64,000 bases of DNA from Anaerolineae bacterium. GTDB taxonomy: Bacteria > Chloroflexota > Anaerolineae > Promineifilales > Promineifilaceae. The stretch lies in the NCBI GenBank assembly GCA_023384355.1, contig JAHDWL010000009.1, positions 23,034 to 87,033 on the forward strand, read 5' to 3'. This document shows positions 18,773 to 27,524 of the stretch, in pieces (the stretch's first letter is position 1; every line of letters starts with the position of its first letter). A program made the translations under genes and the position numbers. The notes beneath the pieces were generated by a model that was not told where the DNA came from, searched no databases, and saw only the letters and a list, made by a program, of their open reading frames with translations.

Positions 18773-18778
18773 TATAAT
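18773..18778 (+). promoter_or_regulatory. Consensus -10 immediately upstream of a GTG start
   Basis: A perfect TATAAT ends 8 nt before the GTG start at 18787. If used, transcription would begin at or next to the start codon, giving a leaderless mRNA. No ribosome-binding sequence is present in front of this gene, which fits. Confidence 0.4.
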
Positions 18779-18786
18779 CCCGAATT

Positions 18787-20994
18787 GTGACACCTAAATC
18801 AAACCGGCAACGTTTTATCCAACTTCTTATCGTCAATATCCTGGTCATTGGTCTGGTGATAATCTGGAATCGTGGGCAACAACGAGAGAGCATCCAGGTC
18901 GCCATCGCCAAAGGAAAGTATTTGCTGGACTTGCCCGCTGAGATAGCCGGCTACCCGGCGGGCTATCTACTCAGCAGCGCCAGGATCAAACAGGTGACCC
19001 TGGCCGATTTCGGCAAACACGCGGATCTGGCCGGCAAGGACCTGGAGTTCCTCGCCGCGGTACCGCTCAGCGACGGTGAAGCGCGCAACTGGCAGGATGC
19101 CGGATGCGGCAAGCTCAATTGTGCCTTCGTCACGTTCTTTAACTACACAGACGGAGGGACCGTCGAGGCGGTCGTCAACCTTGACCGCAATGAGGTCGTC
19201 GGCCAGTGGGCTAATACGAATGCCCGACCGGGCGGGTCAAGCGAAATTTTGCCCAAGGCTGTGGCCATTGCGGCCGCCGATCCCCAGGTGGCGGCTGTGC
19301 TGGGCGAAGACATCGGGGCAATTGATCCACACATGATCCCCATGTCCGGCTGGCTGGGCGACAACTCGTGTCGGGACGAGTGGTGCGTAGACCTGACCTA
19401 CGAGGACCCAAACGGCACGGGGCGCGTCTTTCATGTATTCGTCAATCTGGAACAGGAGAGCGTGGCACGCACATTCTACACTCGCGCCCGGGCGGATCGC
19501 AGCGCCGCCAAACCTCTGGCGCAGCGCAATGCCTTCACGGACGGCTGCCACGAGCAATATAGCTGGAACGTTTGTTGGGAGATGACCGCCAACGACGGCA
19601 TCAACTTCCGCGACGCGACTTATAACGGTCGTCTGGTGTTCTCCAGTGCCAAAATCGGACAGATCGAGGCCTGGTACCCGAGCTGGCCGGGCGGCTATCG
19701 CGACGAAATCGGATTCGCCGCCTCAGTACCCCCATTCGGTGGCACTGAGATCGTCGATCTGGGGAACGGCTTTGAAGTTCGCCAGATTTTCACCGAGTTC
19801 ACCCGCTGGCCAAATTGCGTCTGTTGCTACCGGTATGAAGAGGTGATCCGCTATCATGCCGACGGCCAGATCGAGTTCGTCTTTGTCTCCCACGGCCCCG
19901 GTTGCGACGATGTCGCTATCTATCGCCCGTTCTGGCGAATCGATCTTGATCTCGACGGCCCCGATAATGATCAGGTGTGGTTGTTCGAGGGAACCCAATG
20001 GATTGAATCGCTTGAAGAATTCGAGACTTACCCGGTCGTCAAGGACCTTTCACCTGAAGGGCACAAGTTGGCCACCTTCGATGGCGATATGCATTACCGC
20101 TGGTCGATGGAACGCACAGACCCACTCGGACTGGACGAGGCTTATTTGTTCCTTCTGCAATGGGGCGAGCAGGAAGGTGAAGGTCCGATTACCACTGGGC
20201 CGGGCGACACGTTTATCCCGCCGCGCCAATGGATCGACGGTGAGGCTCTGTCGGGCGAGAATATCGTTCTCTGGTACGTTCCAATCCTGAACTCAAAGAA
20301 AGGCGGCCCATGGTGGTGCATGCCCGACCCTGAGCCGGACTTCACGCCATGCGAGGCTATTTTACGTGGCGAACCTGCCGGAGAATTGCAACAACCTTCG
20401 GCCGAAGAGCTGGCTGACTTGCAGGCTCAAATCGCGGCCACACCAACGAGCGTCCCACCGACGACCGCCCCCGAACCGACCGCGACTCCACACCCCATCG
20501 ATGGCTCAACGGCCGAGGAGATCATCCTCAATGCCGGGTGTGGTGCGTGCCATCAGATCGGCACAATGGGCGAAGCCCATAAAGTCGGACCTGATCTCAC
20601 TTACATCGGTTTAACCGCCGGCGAACGCGTGCCGGATATGAGCGCTGAGGATTACATCCGGCAATCGATCATGGAGCCGAACGCCTACCTGGCTCCCGAG
20701 TGCCCGAATACACCCTGTTTGCCGGGGATCATGCCCCAGAATTTCCATCTCCGCCTGACTGATCAGCAACTTGAGATGTTGGTCTCTTTCCTGATGAACC
20801 AGCGCGGCCCCGGGCCGGCTCCCGAACAGATAGGAAGCGGACAACCGGCATCCCCGGCCCCCAAGGCAGTCAGCGCGGGCAAAGTTGCAACTCCCCCTCC
20901 AGCCACGGTGCTGCCTTCCACGACGATCGGCATCCTGATCATCCTTCTGGTCGCGGCAATCAGTCTGTTCCTGGTGTGGAAGAATCGCACATAA
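18787..20994 (+). CDS. Membrane-anchored copper-amine-oxidase-like protein fused to a cytochrome c domain
   Basis: A 735-residue exported protein with an N-terminal membrane anchor (about 11-27) and a C-terminal one (about 712-730). Residues roughly 60-535 resemble copper amine oxidases: RYHADGQIEFVFVSHGPG, WRIDLDLDGPDND and ENIVLWYVPILNS align with typical family blocks. Y348 in CVCCYRY falls where the tyrosine that becomes TPQ is expected, but the flanking Asn and Asp are replaced, the HxH copper ligands read as YRP, and the third histidine is missing. A Pro/Thr linker leads to a class I cytochrome c (C585-x2-C588-H589, with a possible distal Met in CLPGIMPQ). It is probably an extracytoplasmic redox protein without classic amine oxidase activity. 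Start GTG is chosen by the N-terminal basic residues before the anchor. Confidence 0.75.
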   Translation: MTPKSNRQRFIQLLIVNILVIGLVIIWNRGQQRESIQVAIAKGKYLLDLPAEIAGYPAGYLLSSARIKQVTLADFGKHADLAGKDLEFLAAVPLSDGEARNWQDAGCGKLNCAFVTFFNYTDGGTVEAVVNLDRNEVVGQWANTNARPGGSSEILPKAVAIAAADPQVAAVLGEDIGAIDPHMIPMSGWLGDNSCRDEWCVDLTYEDPNGTGRVFHVFVNLEQESVARTFYTRARADRSAAKPLAQRNAFTDGCHEQYSWNVCWEMTANDGINFRDATYNGRLVFSSAKIGQIEAWYPSWPGGYRDEIGFAASVPPFGGTEIVDLGNGFEVRQIFTEFTRWPNCVCCYRYEEVIRYHADGQIEFVFVSHGPGCDDVAIYRPFWRIDLDLDGPDNDQVWLFEGTQWIESLEEFETYPVVKDLSPEGHKLATFDGDMHYRWSMERTDPLGLDEAYLFLLQWGEQEGEGPITTGPGDTFIPPRQWIDGEALSGENIVLWYVPILNSKKGGPWWCMPDPEPDFTPCEAILRGEPAGELQQPSAEELADLQAQIAATPTSVPPTTAPEPTATPHPIDGSTAEEIILNAGCGACHQIGTMGEAHKVGPDLTYIGLTAGERVPDMSAEDYIRQSIMEPNAYLAPECPNTPCLPGIMPQNFHLRLTDQQLEMLVSFLMNQRGPGPAPEQIGSGQPASPAPKAVSAGKVATPPPATVLPSTTIGILIILLVAAISLFLVWKNRT

Positions 20995-21080
20995 CCAGTC
21001 AGGTTTATTGGGGACGCGGAATAGATGAAACGCGCCTATCAAGCCGTTGGAGGCCTGGCTCAATTCAAGATCAAGGCCGG

Positions 21081-21551
21081 CTAACGGTATTTTTCACGCA
21101 GCGCGCGCTCAACCTGTCGGTCAGCATCTCGCCGGGCGATATCTTCTCGCTTGTCGTGCTTGCGCTTGCCGCGAGCCAAAGCGATCTCGACCTTGGCCCG
21201 GCCGTTTTTCAGATAAAGGCGCGTAGGGACAATGGTCAACCCTTTTTGTGCCAGGTTGGACAGAATCCTGTCGATCTCGCGACGATGCAGAAGAAGTCTG
21301 CGCGGCCGCTTCGGCTCGTGGTTTTGCCGGTTGCCGTGGACATACTGGGCGATGTTGGCTTCCAGCAACCAAAGTTCATCGCCGCGAGCCTGCACATAGC
21401 TTTGTTGCAAGCTCACCTGATTGGCCCGGATCGATTTGATCTCTGTGCCGGTTAATTCCAACCCGGCCTCAAAACGCTCCAGCAGTTCATAGTCGAACGT
21501 GGCGCGCTTGTTATTATAGACTACCTTGACCTTGTCTGATCTTTGGTCCAT
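21081..21551 (-). CDS. smpB: SsrA-binding protein
   Basis: A 156-residue SmpB, the partner of tmRNA in rescue of stalled ribosomes. Typical features are VYNNKRATFDYELLERFEAG, LTGTEIKSIRANQVSLQQSY, NIAQYVHGNRQNHEPKRPR and RLYLKNGRAKVEIALARGKR, followed by KHDKREDIARRDADRQVERA. The ATG at 21551 is preferred over a TTG four codons upstream; AAGGAAG lies a little further upstream than usual. It starts 20 nt after the stop of an S41 protease gene and is probably co-transcribed with it. No tmRNA gene was seen in the window. Confidence 0.95.
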   Translation of the reverse strand: MDQRSDKVKVVYNNKRATFDYELLERFEAGLELTGTEIKSIRANQVSLQQSYVQARGDELWLLEANIAQYVHGNRQNHEPKRPRRLLLHRREIDRILSNLAQKGLTIVPTRLYLKNGRAKVEIALARGKRKHDKREDIARRDADRQVERALREKYR

Positions 21552-21570
21552 TGTGAAGTGCAACGCTTCC

Positions 21571-23073
21571 TTAATGCCCGGTTAACAGAAACTCGATTGC
21601 CCGCGTTAACTGGCCGTCTTCCGGCCCGCCCAAATCTTCCGGCGTCTCCACTTCGTAATCGGGCGTGATCCCCGCGCCATCGATGGTGTGGTTGTTGGGT
21701 GTATACCAACGCGCTATGGTCACCCGAACCTCAGATCCGTCGGATAGCTGGTGAATCTGTTGTACCGATCCCTTGCCGAAGGTTGTTTCCCCAACGAGCA
21801 CTGCCCGTCCGCGATCCTGGATCGCGCCGGCGACAATCTCGGACGCGCTGGCGCTGCCGGAGTTAACCAGCACGACTAACGGGATTGTTTCGGCCATATC
21901 GCCGTCATCCGTCATGAACGTATCATCGAGACCGCGAATATTGCGCTCAAAAAGGGCGACTCCCTCAGGCAGGAACGCATCGGCCACCGCCACGGACTGG
22001 TCGAGAAATCCGCCGGGGTTATCGCGCAAGTCGAATACGAGACCGGTAGCACCCTGGGCGAATAACTCGTTCAGCCCTTCAAGCAACTTCTCCTCGGCAT
22101 TACGATTGAATTCCGTCAATCGAATATAACCAATGACCTGTCCGTCTGTCATCTCGGCCGGCAATATCTCGTATTCAACAATGGGAACCTCAAATCGGGT
22201 GCGGACAATTGTGAATTCGATCGGTTCTTCCTCTCCCTCGCGAAGGAATTTCAGGTTAACCGAAGTACCTTCAGGGCCGCGAACCATGAGGATCACCTCG
22301 TCGAAGGAGTAATCAAGGACCGATTCACCATCCACCTCAATGAGGACGTCTCCGGCCTTGACTCCGGCCAGATCGGCTGGCTGTCCATCAATCGGGCGCA
22401 CGATCTCGAACAACCCCTCCTCATTTTCGAAGACAAATGCACCTATCCCTTCAACTGATCCGTCCTGATCCTGCCGCATTCGCTCAGCTACATCGGGCGG
22501 CACATAGCGGGTGTAATCGTCGCCCAAGGTCTCTAGCGAGCCGGCAATAATCGACTGAATCATTTCATCCGGCAGCGGAAGGTTGCCGTCGAACTCATTG
22601 GCAATCAAATCCCAGGTCTCGTAAAACGTTGAGAAATCCACCGCGCCTAACGGCGAACCTTCAGGCGGATTGATGATGTCATTTTCCGTCATGGGGGGCT
22701 CGTCTGTTGGCGCAAGGGTTTCGGCCGTGGGTTCGACCGTGATGGTCGGCTCGGCTGTAGGTTCGGTCGTCGGCTCAGCAGTTAGCGTGGGCGTAACCTC
22801 AACCTCAGGGGTAGGATTAACAGCCACAATGACGGCCGTCGGCAGGTCGCTCGTTTGGCCCGCACTCCCACTATTCGCACCTGTCGGCGGTGGGGGAATC
22901 ATCGTGGCGGAACCAGTCACTTCGTCGGAGATCATCCGCGTCACTGTCGCCCTTCCGGCGAGAAAGCCGGCTAACCCCATTCCCAGACCGAACAGGATCG
23001 TTAATGTTATGAGCAACACCCAGTTCGCCTTGCGCTCGGGCGTTTGAGTAGAGTGATTGTTTTCAAATGACAT
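21571..23073 (-). CDS. S41 family C-terminal processing peptidase (CtpA-like) with PDZ domain
   Basis: A 500-residue membrane-anchored serine protease. An N-terminal helix (about 18-40) is followed by a Thr/Pro/Glu-rich linker (about 85-130), a helical region and a PDZ domain (about 205-290, IDGQPADLAGVKAGDVLIEVDG). The catalytic domain has RLTEFNR, LVFDLRDNPGGFLDQSV, the nucleophile serine in VNSGSASASEIVAGAIQDRG and the general-base lysine in TTFGKGSVQQ. The protease acts outside the membrane, usually trimming or degrading other exported proteins. It is the middle gene of a minus-strand cluster with a paralog upstream and smpB downstream. Specific targets are unknown. Confidence 0.9.
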   Translation of the reverse strand: MSFENNHSTQTPERKANWVLLITLTILFGLGMGLAGFLAGRATVTRMISDEVTGSATMIPPPPTGANSGSAGQTSDLPTAVIVAVNPTPEVEVTPTLTAEPTTEPTAEPTITVEPTAETLAPTDEPPMTENDIINPPEGSPLGAVDFSTFYETWDLIANEFDGNLPLPDEMIQSIIAGSLETLGDDYTRYVPPDVAERMRQDQDGSVEGIGAFVFENEEGLFEIVRPIDGQPADLAGVKAGDVLIEVDGESVLDYSFDEVILMVRGPEGTSVNLKFLREGEEEPIEFTIVRTRFEVPIVEYEILPAEMTDGQVIGYIRLTEFNRNAEEKLLEGLNELFAQGATGLVFDLRDNPGGFLDQSVAVADAFLPEGVALFERNIRGLDDTFMTDDGDMAETIPLVVLVNSGSASASEIVAGAIQDRGRAVLVGETTFGKGSVQQIHQLSDGSEVRVTIARWYTPNNHTIDGAGITPDYEVETPEDLGGPEDGQLTRAIEFLLTGH

Positions 23074-23104
23074 GGTTGATTACCCGGCGATTGGCCGCCC
23101 GTTT

Positions 23105-24310
23105 CTAATTAAAATTGTTCTGTAAATAGTTAATAGCTTCTTCAAGAACGGGATCGCGACCGTTGTCGATATCTTCCTGAGTGATCGAGACTGGAATATC
23201 AGGCTCTAAACCGCTCTGATCGATCTGGTGATGGTTCGGGGTAAACCAGCGGGCGGAGGTCACATGAACCGATGAGCCGTCGCTTAGATCAAAGACAAGC
23301 TGTACAGAACCTTTGCCAAAGGTCTTGCTCCCGATGAGGGTTGCCCGTCCTCTGTCCTGTAGCGCGCCGGCGACAATTTCCGACGCGCTGGCTGTGCCGC
23401 CGTCGATAAGCACAACCAGCGGCTCGGTGCGGGCGATTGTCTCCGCCGTAGCGTCGAACACCCGCTCGCCCTCGTCCTGACTCTGGAGATATAGCACCGG
23501 GCCACCGTCCAGGAAGTGATCGGCCACGTCTACCGCCGCGTCGCGCAAGCCGCCGCCGTTCTGGCGCAAATCGAGGATAAATCGTGTAGCTCCCTGGGAC
23601 TGCAAATCCAGAATCGCCGCGCCGACTTCGCTGCTGCTCTCGCCACTAAATCGGGAAAGCTGGATGTAGCCGACAGTCGGAGCCTCCTCAAGCAGCCGGT
23701 AAACAACCGACGGCAGCAAAATATCATCCCGCACCACGCTGATATCAACAGGATCGGCGGCTCCGGGACGGCGTAAAGTTAGAACGACCGTGGTTCCCTT
23801 TTCCCCTTTGATCATGTCGATAATCTGGGGCACGGTCATTTCGGCCGCTACCGGGACACCGTCCACAGCGACGAGAATATCCCCACTCTGAACGCCTGCC
23901 GCCTCGGCGGGATTGCCGGGTATTGGATCGAGGGTTACCTCTCCTGTCTCTTCAGAACGTGAGATATATGCGCCAATCCCGCCGAAGGTTCCCTGCAAGC
24001 GCTCGCGTTCCACCTCGCGGGCTGCTGGTTCAATGAAAATCGTGTAGGGATCGTTCAACGCTGCCAGCGAGCCGCGAATTGCCCCATATGTGACATCGCG
24101 TTGTTCCGGCAACGTTCCAAGGAAATTCTCTTCAATAAGATTCCACGCTTCGTGATAGAGGGAGAGGTCTTGATCGGCATGTGCCAGAGGGGCGGCTGAC
24201 CTGTCGTCCAGCAATTCACGGGTGAGATAACCAGCGCCAAACGCGCTAATGGCCAGAATAACCAGCATGAAGACGGCGAGTCCGTTACGGAAGTGATTTG
24301 ACATAGACAC
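23105..24310 (-). CDS. S41 family C-terminal processing peptidase, paralog
   Basis: A 401-residue protein closely related to its downstream neighbour but with a short linker in place of the Thr/Pro-rich one. It has an N-terminal anchor (about 9-28), a PDZ domain (about 115-190, IPGNPAEAAGVQSGDILVAVDG), LDLRQNGGGLRDAAVDVA, catalytic serine in DGGTASASEIVAGALQDRG and lysine in KTFGKGSVQL, then WFTPNHHQIDQSGLEPD. It lies 31 nt upstream of the second protease gene. The two are a tandem duplication that has diverged in the linker; both retain the catalytic Ser and Lys. Confidence 0.9.
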   Translation of the reverse strand: MSMSNHFRNGLAVFMLVILAISAFGAGYLTRELLDDRSAAPLAHADQDLSLYHEAWNLIEENFLGTLPEQRDVTYGAIRGSLAALNDPYTIFIEPAAREVERERLQGTFGGIGAYISRSEETGEVTLDPIPGNPAEAAGVQSGDILVAVDGVPVAAEMTVPQIIDMIKGEKGTTVVLTLRRPGAADPVDISVVRDDILLPSVVYRLLEEAPTVGYIQLSRFSGESSSEVGAAILDLQSQGATRFILDLRQNGGGLRDAAVDVADHFLDGGPVLYLQSQDEGERVFDATAETIARTEPLVVLIDGGTASASEIVAGALQDRGRATLIGSKTFGKGSVQLVFDLSDGSSVHVTSARWFTPNHHQIDQSGLEPDIPVSITQEDIDNGRDPVLEEAINYLQNNFN

Positions 24311-24376
24311 TCAAGCGCCCGCAAGGGCGCATATGAAGAAGATTTTAACACAGGTGTTCGGTCGGGCAATCCGCGC

Positions 24377-24382
24377 TATAAT
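24377..24382 (+). promoter_or_regulatory. Consensus -10 upstream of the GH3-like gene
   Basis: A perfect TATAAT with no recognisable -35. A transcript would carry about 180 nt before the next gene, and this leader can form small hairpins (GCAAGG/CCTTGC near 24400, AATCGG/CCGATT near 24440 and 24482). No known riboswitch was recognised. Confidence 0.35.
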
Positions 24383-24571
24383 CAGCGACGTAGCTGTTAG
24401 CAAGGGTTAATCCTTGCAGCGCTTGCGATTGGATTTCGCCGGAATCGGTTTCATGCAAAACGCCGCTTGCCCCGGAAGCCGATTTACGCCGAAGATGTGA
24501 GTTAGTGGAGTGATCCACGATACGGAAGTGACACTATATCATCGATAAGAAAACTCGACGCTGGTCGCCTG

Positions 24572-27514
24572 GTGGGGTTCGCGCTGCTAATGCTGTGCGC
24601 CGCTTTGCTGTCGCCAGCCCCGGTTAGAAGCCAGGAAGAACCCAACTTACAGGAACAAGCCAACGCCCTTTTTCAATCGATGACCGTGTCGGAGCGTATC
24701 GGTCAATTGTTTTTAGTCACTTTTGAGGGGGATCGCGCTCCCGCCGACAGTGAAATCGCCGACCTGATTCTGAATTACTACATCGGTGGCGTTGTGCTTC
24801 AATCTGACAACGACAATCTGACCGGGTATGGCGATCCCGCGTCAGTTCCTCAACAGGTGGCTGAGTTGAACGCCAATTTGCAAAGGTTGGCCCTGCTTGG
24901 CGTAAGTAATGAGCCGTCCGGCGTGGAAGATGAGGAGGATGACACGCCCTCATCCGTGGTGATCCCTCCAGTCGTCCCCCTGCCTATTCTAATAGCCACA
25001 CAGAACGACGGTGACAGCCTGCCGGTGGCTAATGTAATGTCCGGTTTCACCCCCGTGCCGAACCACATGGCTCTCGGTGCAACCTGGCGACCAGAGTATG
25101 CTCGCCAGGTTGGAGAGGTTGTCGGCCGCGAGCTTGAAGCATCCGGCATCAATCTTCTAATCGGCCCAACCCTGGATGTACTGGAGCGGCCATCTCCATT
25201 GAGTGCCGGAGACCTGGGGACCCGTTCATTTGGCGGGGACCCCTACTGGGTAGGATTAATGGGACGGGCCTTTACGGAGGGGGTACACACGGGCAGCAAC
25301 AACCGTCTGGCCGTCGTCGCGCGCAGCTTCCCCGGCAAGGGCAGCAGCGACCGCCCGGTAGACGAGGAAGTTCCGACCGTGCGTCGCTCGCTGGACCAGT
25401 TGAAGCAGATCGAATTAGCGCCGTTTTTTGCCGTGACCCGTGACGGCCTAGGGGCATCTACCGTGGCCGACGGCTTGCTGGCAACCCACATCCGATATCA
25501 GGGGCTACAGGGTAACATCCGGGCAACAACGGCCCCTGTCAGCCTCGACCCCCAGGCGCTCAACTCGCTAATGGCTCTCCCGGAGCTTGCTCCCTGGCGA
25601 CAAAACGGCGGCATTGTCGTCTCGGATGCGCTTGGTGTTCGATCTGTACAACTTTTTTATGACGACACTGAAAGGGAGTTTCCCCACAGGCAGGTAGCCA
25701 AGGACGCGCTGTTGGCGGGCAATGATCTACTCTATATCGCCGATTTCGCGCTAGGGACGCAAGATCACGCCGCACAACTTGCCAACGTCAAGGACACCAT
25801 CCTCTGGTTCCGAGAACGGTATGAGACTGAACCGCCGTTCCGCCAGCGCGTTGATGAAGCGGTATTGCGAATCATCAAATTGAAACTGCGCTTGTATGGC
25901 GGCGACATTTCAGCAGAAAACGTCATCCACGAAGCTATAGATGACGATCAACAAGCAATAATAACACCCGGATCGACAGCTTTCTTTGACATTGCCGAAT
26001 CGGCCGTCACCTTGCTTTCGCCCAGCGCGGATGAGTTGACAAGCCGTTTTGTCAGCCCACCCGGCAGCTCGGATTCGCTTGTGATCTTCACAGATTCGCA
26101 CGAAGTTCAATCCTGCTCAACTTGCGAATCCGTCCCACTTCTGTCGTCCACCGCATTGCAGGAGCGAATCCTGGCTCTTTATGGACCATCGGGTAGCGGT
26201 CAAGTTCAAGCAGACAACGTCACCAGCTTCACATTCACCGAACTCAATGAATTTCTGAACGCGGGCGGGGAACCTATCCCTTTGCCGACAGTCCAGCCCA
26301 CGATAACGCCCAACCCATCAACAGCTACGACCGAGCCCAATGCCACCATCGAGCCGACAGCAACACTTCCGGCTGATTACCGTATTCAGGAATCATTACG
26401 CGACGCAGACTGGTTAATCTTCGCCCTGCTGAACGCCGGCAGCCGTACGGAATCGGCGGACTCTGACGCGCTTAGCCGGTTCCTGGCCCAACGGCCCGAT
26501 CTGGCCCGAAACAATCGGGTCGTCGTGATGGCCTTCGACGCACCCTACTTTCTGGATAGCACGGAAATTAGCAAGCTCACGGCGTATTATGGTATCTATA
26601 GCAAAACTGATGCCTTTGTCGATGCGGCCGTGCGCGCCTTGTTCCTCGAGTCTTCGCTCAGTGGATCCTCACCAGTCAGTGTGGAAGGAATTCAATACGA
26701 TCTGTTTACACAAACCCAACCCGCTGCAGGCCAGGTGATCGAACTTTTCCTGATAATCGACGACGAGATCAAAGCCCCCTCGCGCCAGCAACCTATGGCG
26801 TCGGCGATCGGGGATACCCTTCGATTGCAAACCGGAGTAGTTGTCGATAACAATGGGCGCATGGTTCCCGATGGGACACTCGTGCGATTTATATTGCGCA
26901 ATCGGGTGCAAGGGACAATAACCATACTCGGCGACCGACCAACAACGAGCGGTGTCGCCCAACTTGACTATGTGCTGGATGCCAGCATGGGGCCGGGTCA
27001 GTTCCGCATCACTGCCGAATCAGGAGATGCGACCTTATCACAGGAAGTCGATATCATCATAGAAGAGGATGCCCGGTTGTCGATCATTATCCCCACCTCC
27101 GCGCCGACAGAAACGGTGACGCCGCAACCGACACCAACCGAAACCCCGAAACCAACCGTCACCCCACAACCACAACTGCCTACCTCGACCCCACCATCGC
27201 CAGAATCGCCCACGGAACCAGGATTGTTAATCGGGTTGTCCCAGCTGAGAGCCCTGGCAGGGGTCATCATGGGAGTTGCTGCCATCATCGTCATGGCGCT
27301 TGTTGTCAGCCGCGGCCTGCATGGTTCTTCTGTTCACCGACTCGGCCGCGTCCTGTGGGGTGTTACCGGTGGTTTGCTGCTCTATAACTATTACGCCCTG
27401 AGCATGCCCGGTTCACAGGTGTTTTCCCCTTTGGGAAATATGTCGGGGGTTTTGCTTATTCTGATCGGGGGCATTGTCGGTCTGGCGCTATATCGGCCCA
27501 CACGCCGTGTCTGA
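24572..27514 (+). CDS. Glycoside hydrolase family 3-like membrane protein with altered active site
   Basis: A 980-residue exported protein. The signal sequence is FALLMLCAALLSPAPVRS. The frame is open for 22 codons before the GTG and encodes a basic stretch (RKLDAGR) that a signal peptide would need, so translation may start upstream at a rare start codon. Residues about 35-420 resemble the GH3 barrel: SERIGQLFLVTFEG, LGATWRPEYARQVG and IVVSDALGVRS with the nucleophile position D352. The usual KHFPGHG reads RSFPGKG (251-257) and the downstream catalytic histidine is absent. Residues 111-136 are an acidic insert. After a second domain, a repeat of Thr/Pro linkers and an Ig-like region (about 715-860), three transmembrane helices end the protein. 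Hydrolase activity is doubtful; it may bind cell-wall sugar. Confidence 0.7.
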   Translation: MGFALLMLCAALLSPAPVRSQEEPNLQEQANALFQSMTVSERIGQLFLVTFEGDRAPADSEIADLILNYYIGGVVLQSDNDNLTGYGDPASVPQQVAELNANLQRLALLGVSNEPSGVEDEEDDTPSSVVIPPVVPLPILIATQNDGDSLPVANVMSGFTPVPNHMALGATWRPEYARQVGEVVGRELEASGINLLIGPTLDVLERPSPLSAGDLGTRSFGGDPYWVGLMGRAFTEGVHTGSNNRLAVVARSFPGKGSSDRPVDEEVPTVRRSLDQLKQIELAPFFAVTRDGLGASTVADGLLATHIRYQGLQGNIRATTAPVSLDPQALNSLMALPELAPWRQNGGIVVSDALGVRSVQLFYDDTEREFPHRQVAKDALLAGNDLLYIADFALGTQDHAAQLANVKDTILWFRERYETEPPFRQRVDEAVLRIIKLKLRLYGGDISAENVIHEAIDDDQQAIITPGSTAFFDIAESAVTLLSPSADELTSRFVSPPGSSDSLVIFTDSHEVQSCSTCESVPLLSSTALQERILALYGPSGSGQVQADNVTSFTFTELNEFLNAGGEPIPLPTVQPTITPNPSTATTEPNATIEPTATLPADYRIQESLRDADWLIFALLNAGSRTESADSDALSRFLAQRPDLARNNRVVVMAFDAPYFLDSTEISKLTAYYGIYSKTDAFVDAAVRALFLESSLSGSSPVSVEGIQYDLFTQTQPAAGQVIELFLIIDDEIKAPSRQQPMASAIGDTLRLQTGVVVDNNGRMVPDGTLVRFILRNRVQGTITILGDRPTTSGVAQLDYVLDASMGPGQFRITAESGDATLSQEVDIIIEEDARLSIIIPTSAPTETVTPQPTPTETPKPTVTPQPQLPTSTPPSPESPTEPGLLIGLSQLRALAGVIMGVAAIIVMALVVSRGLHGSSVHRLGRVLWGVTGGLLLYNYYALSMPGSQVFSPLGNMSGVLLILIGGIVGLALYRPTRRV

Positions 27515-27524
27515 ACAAGCCGGT

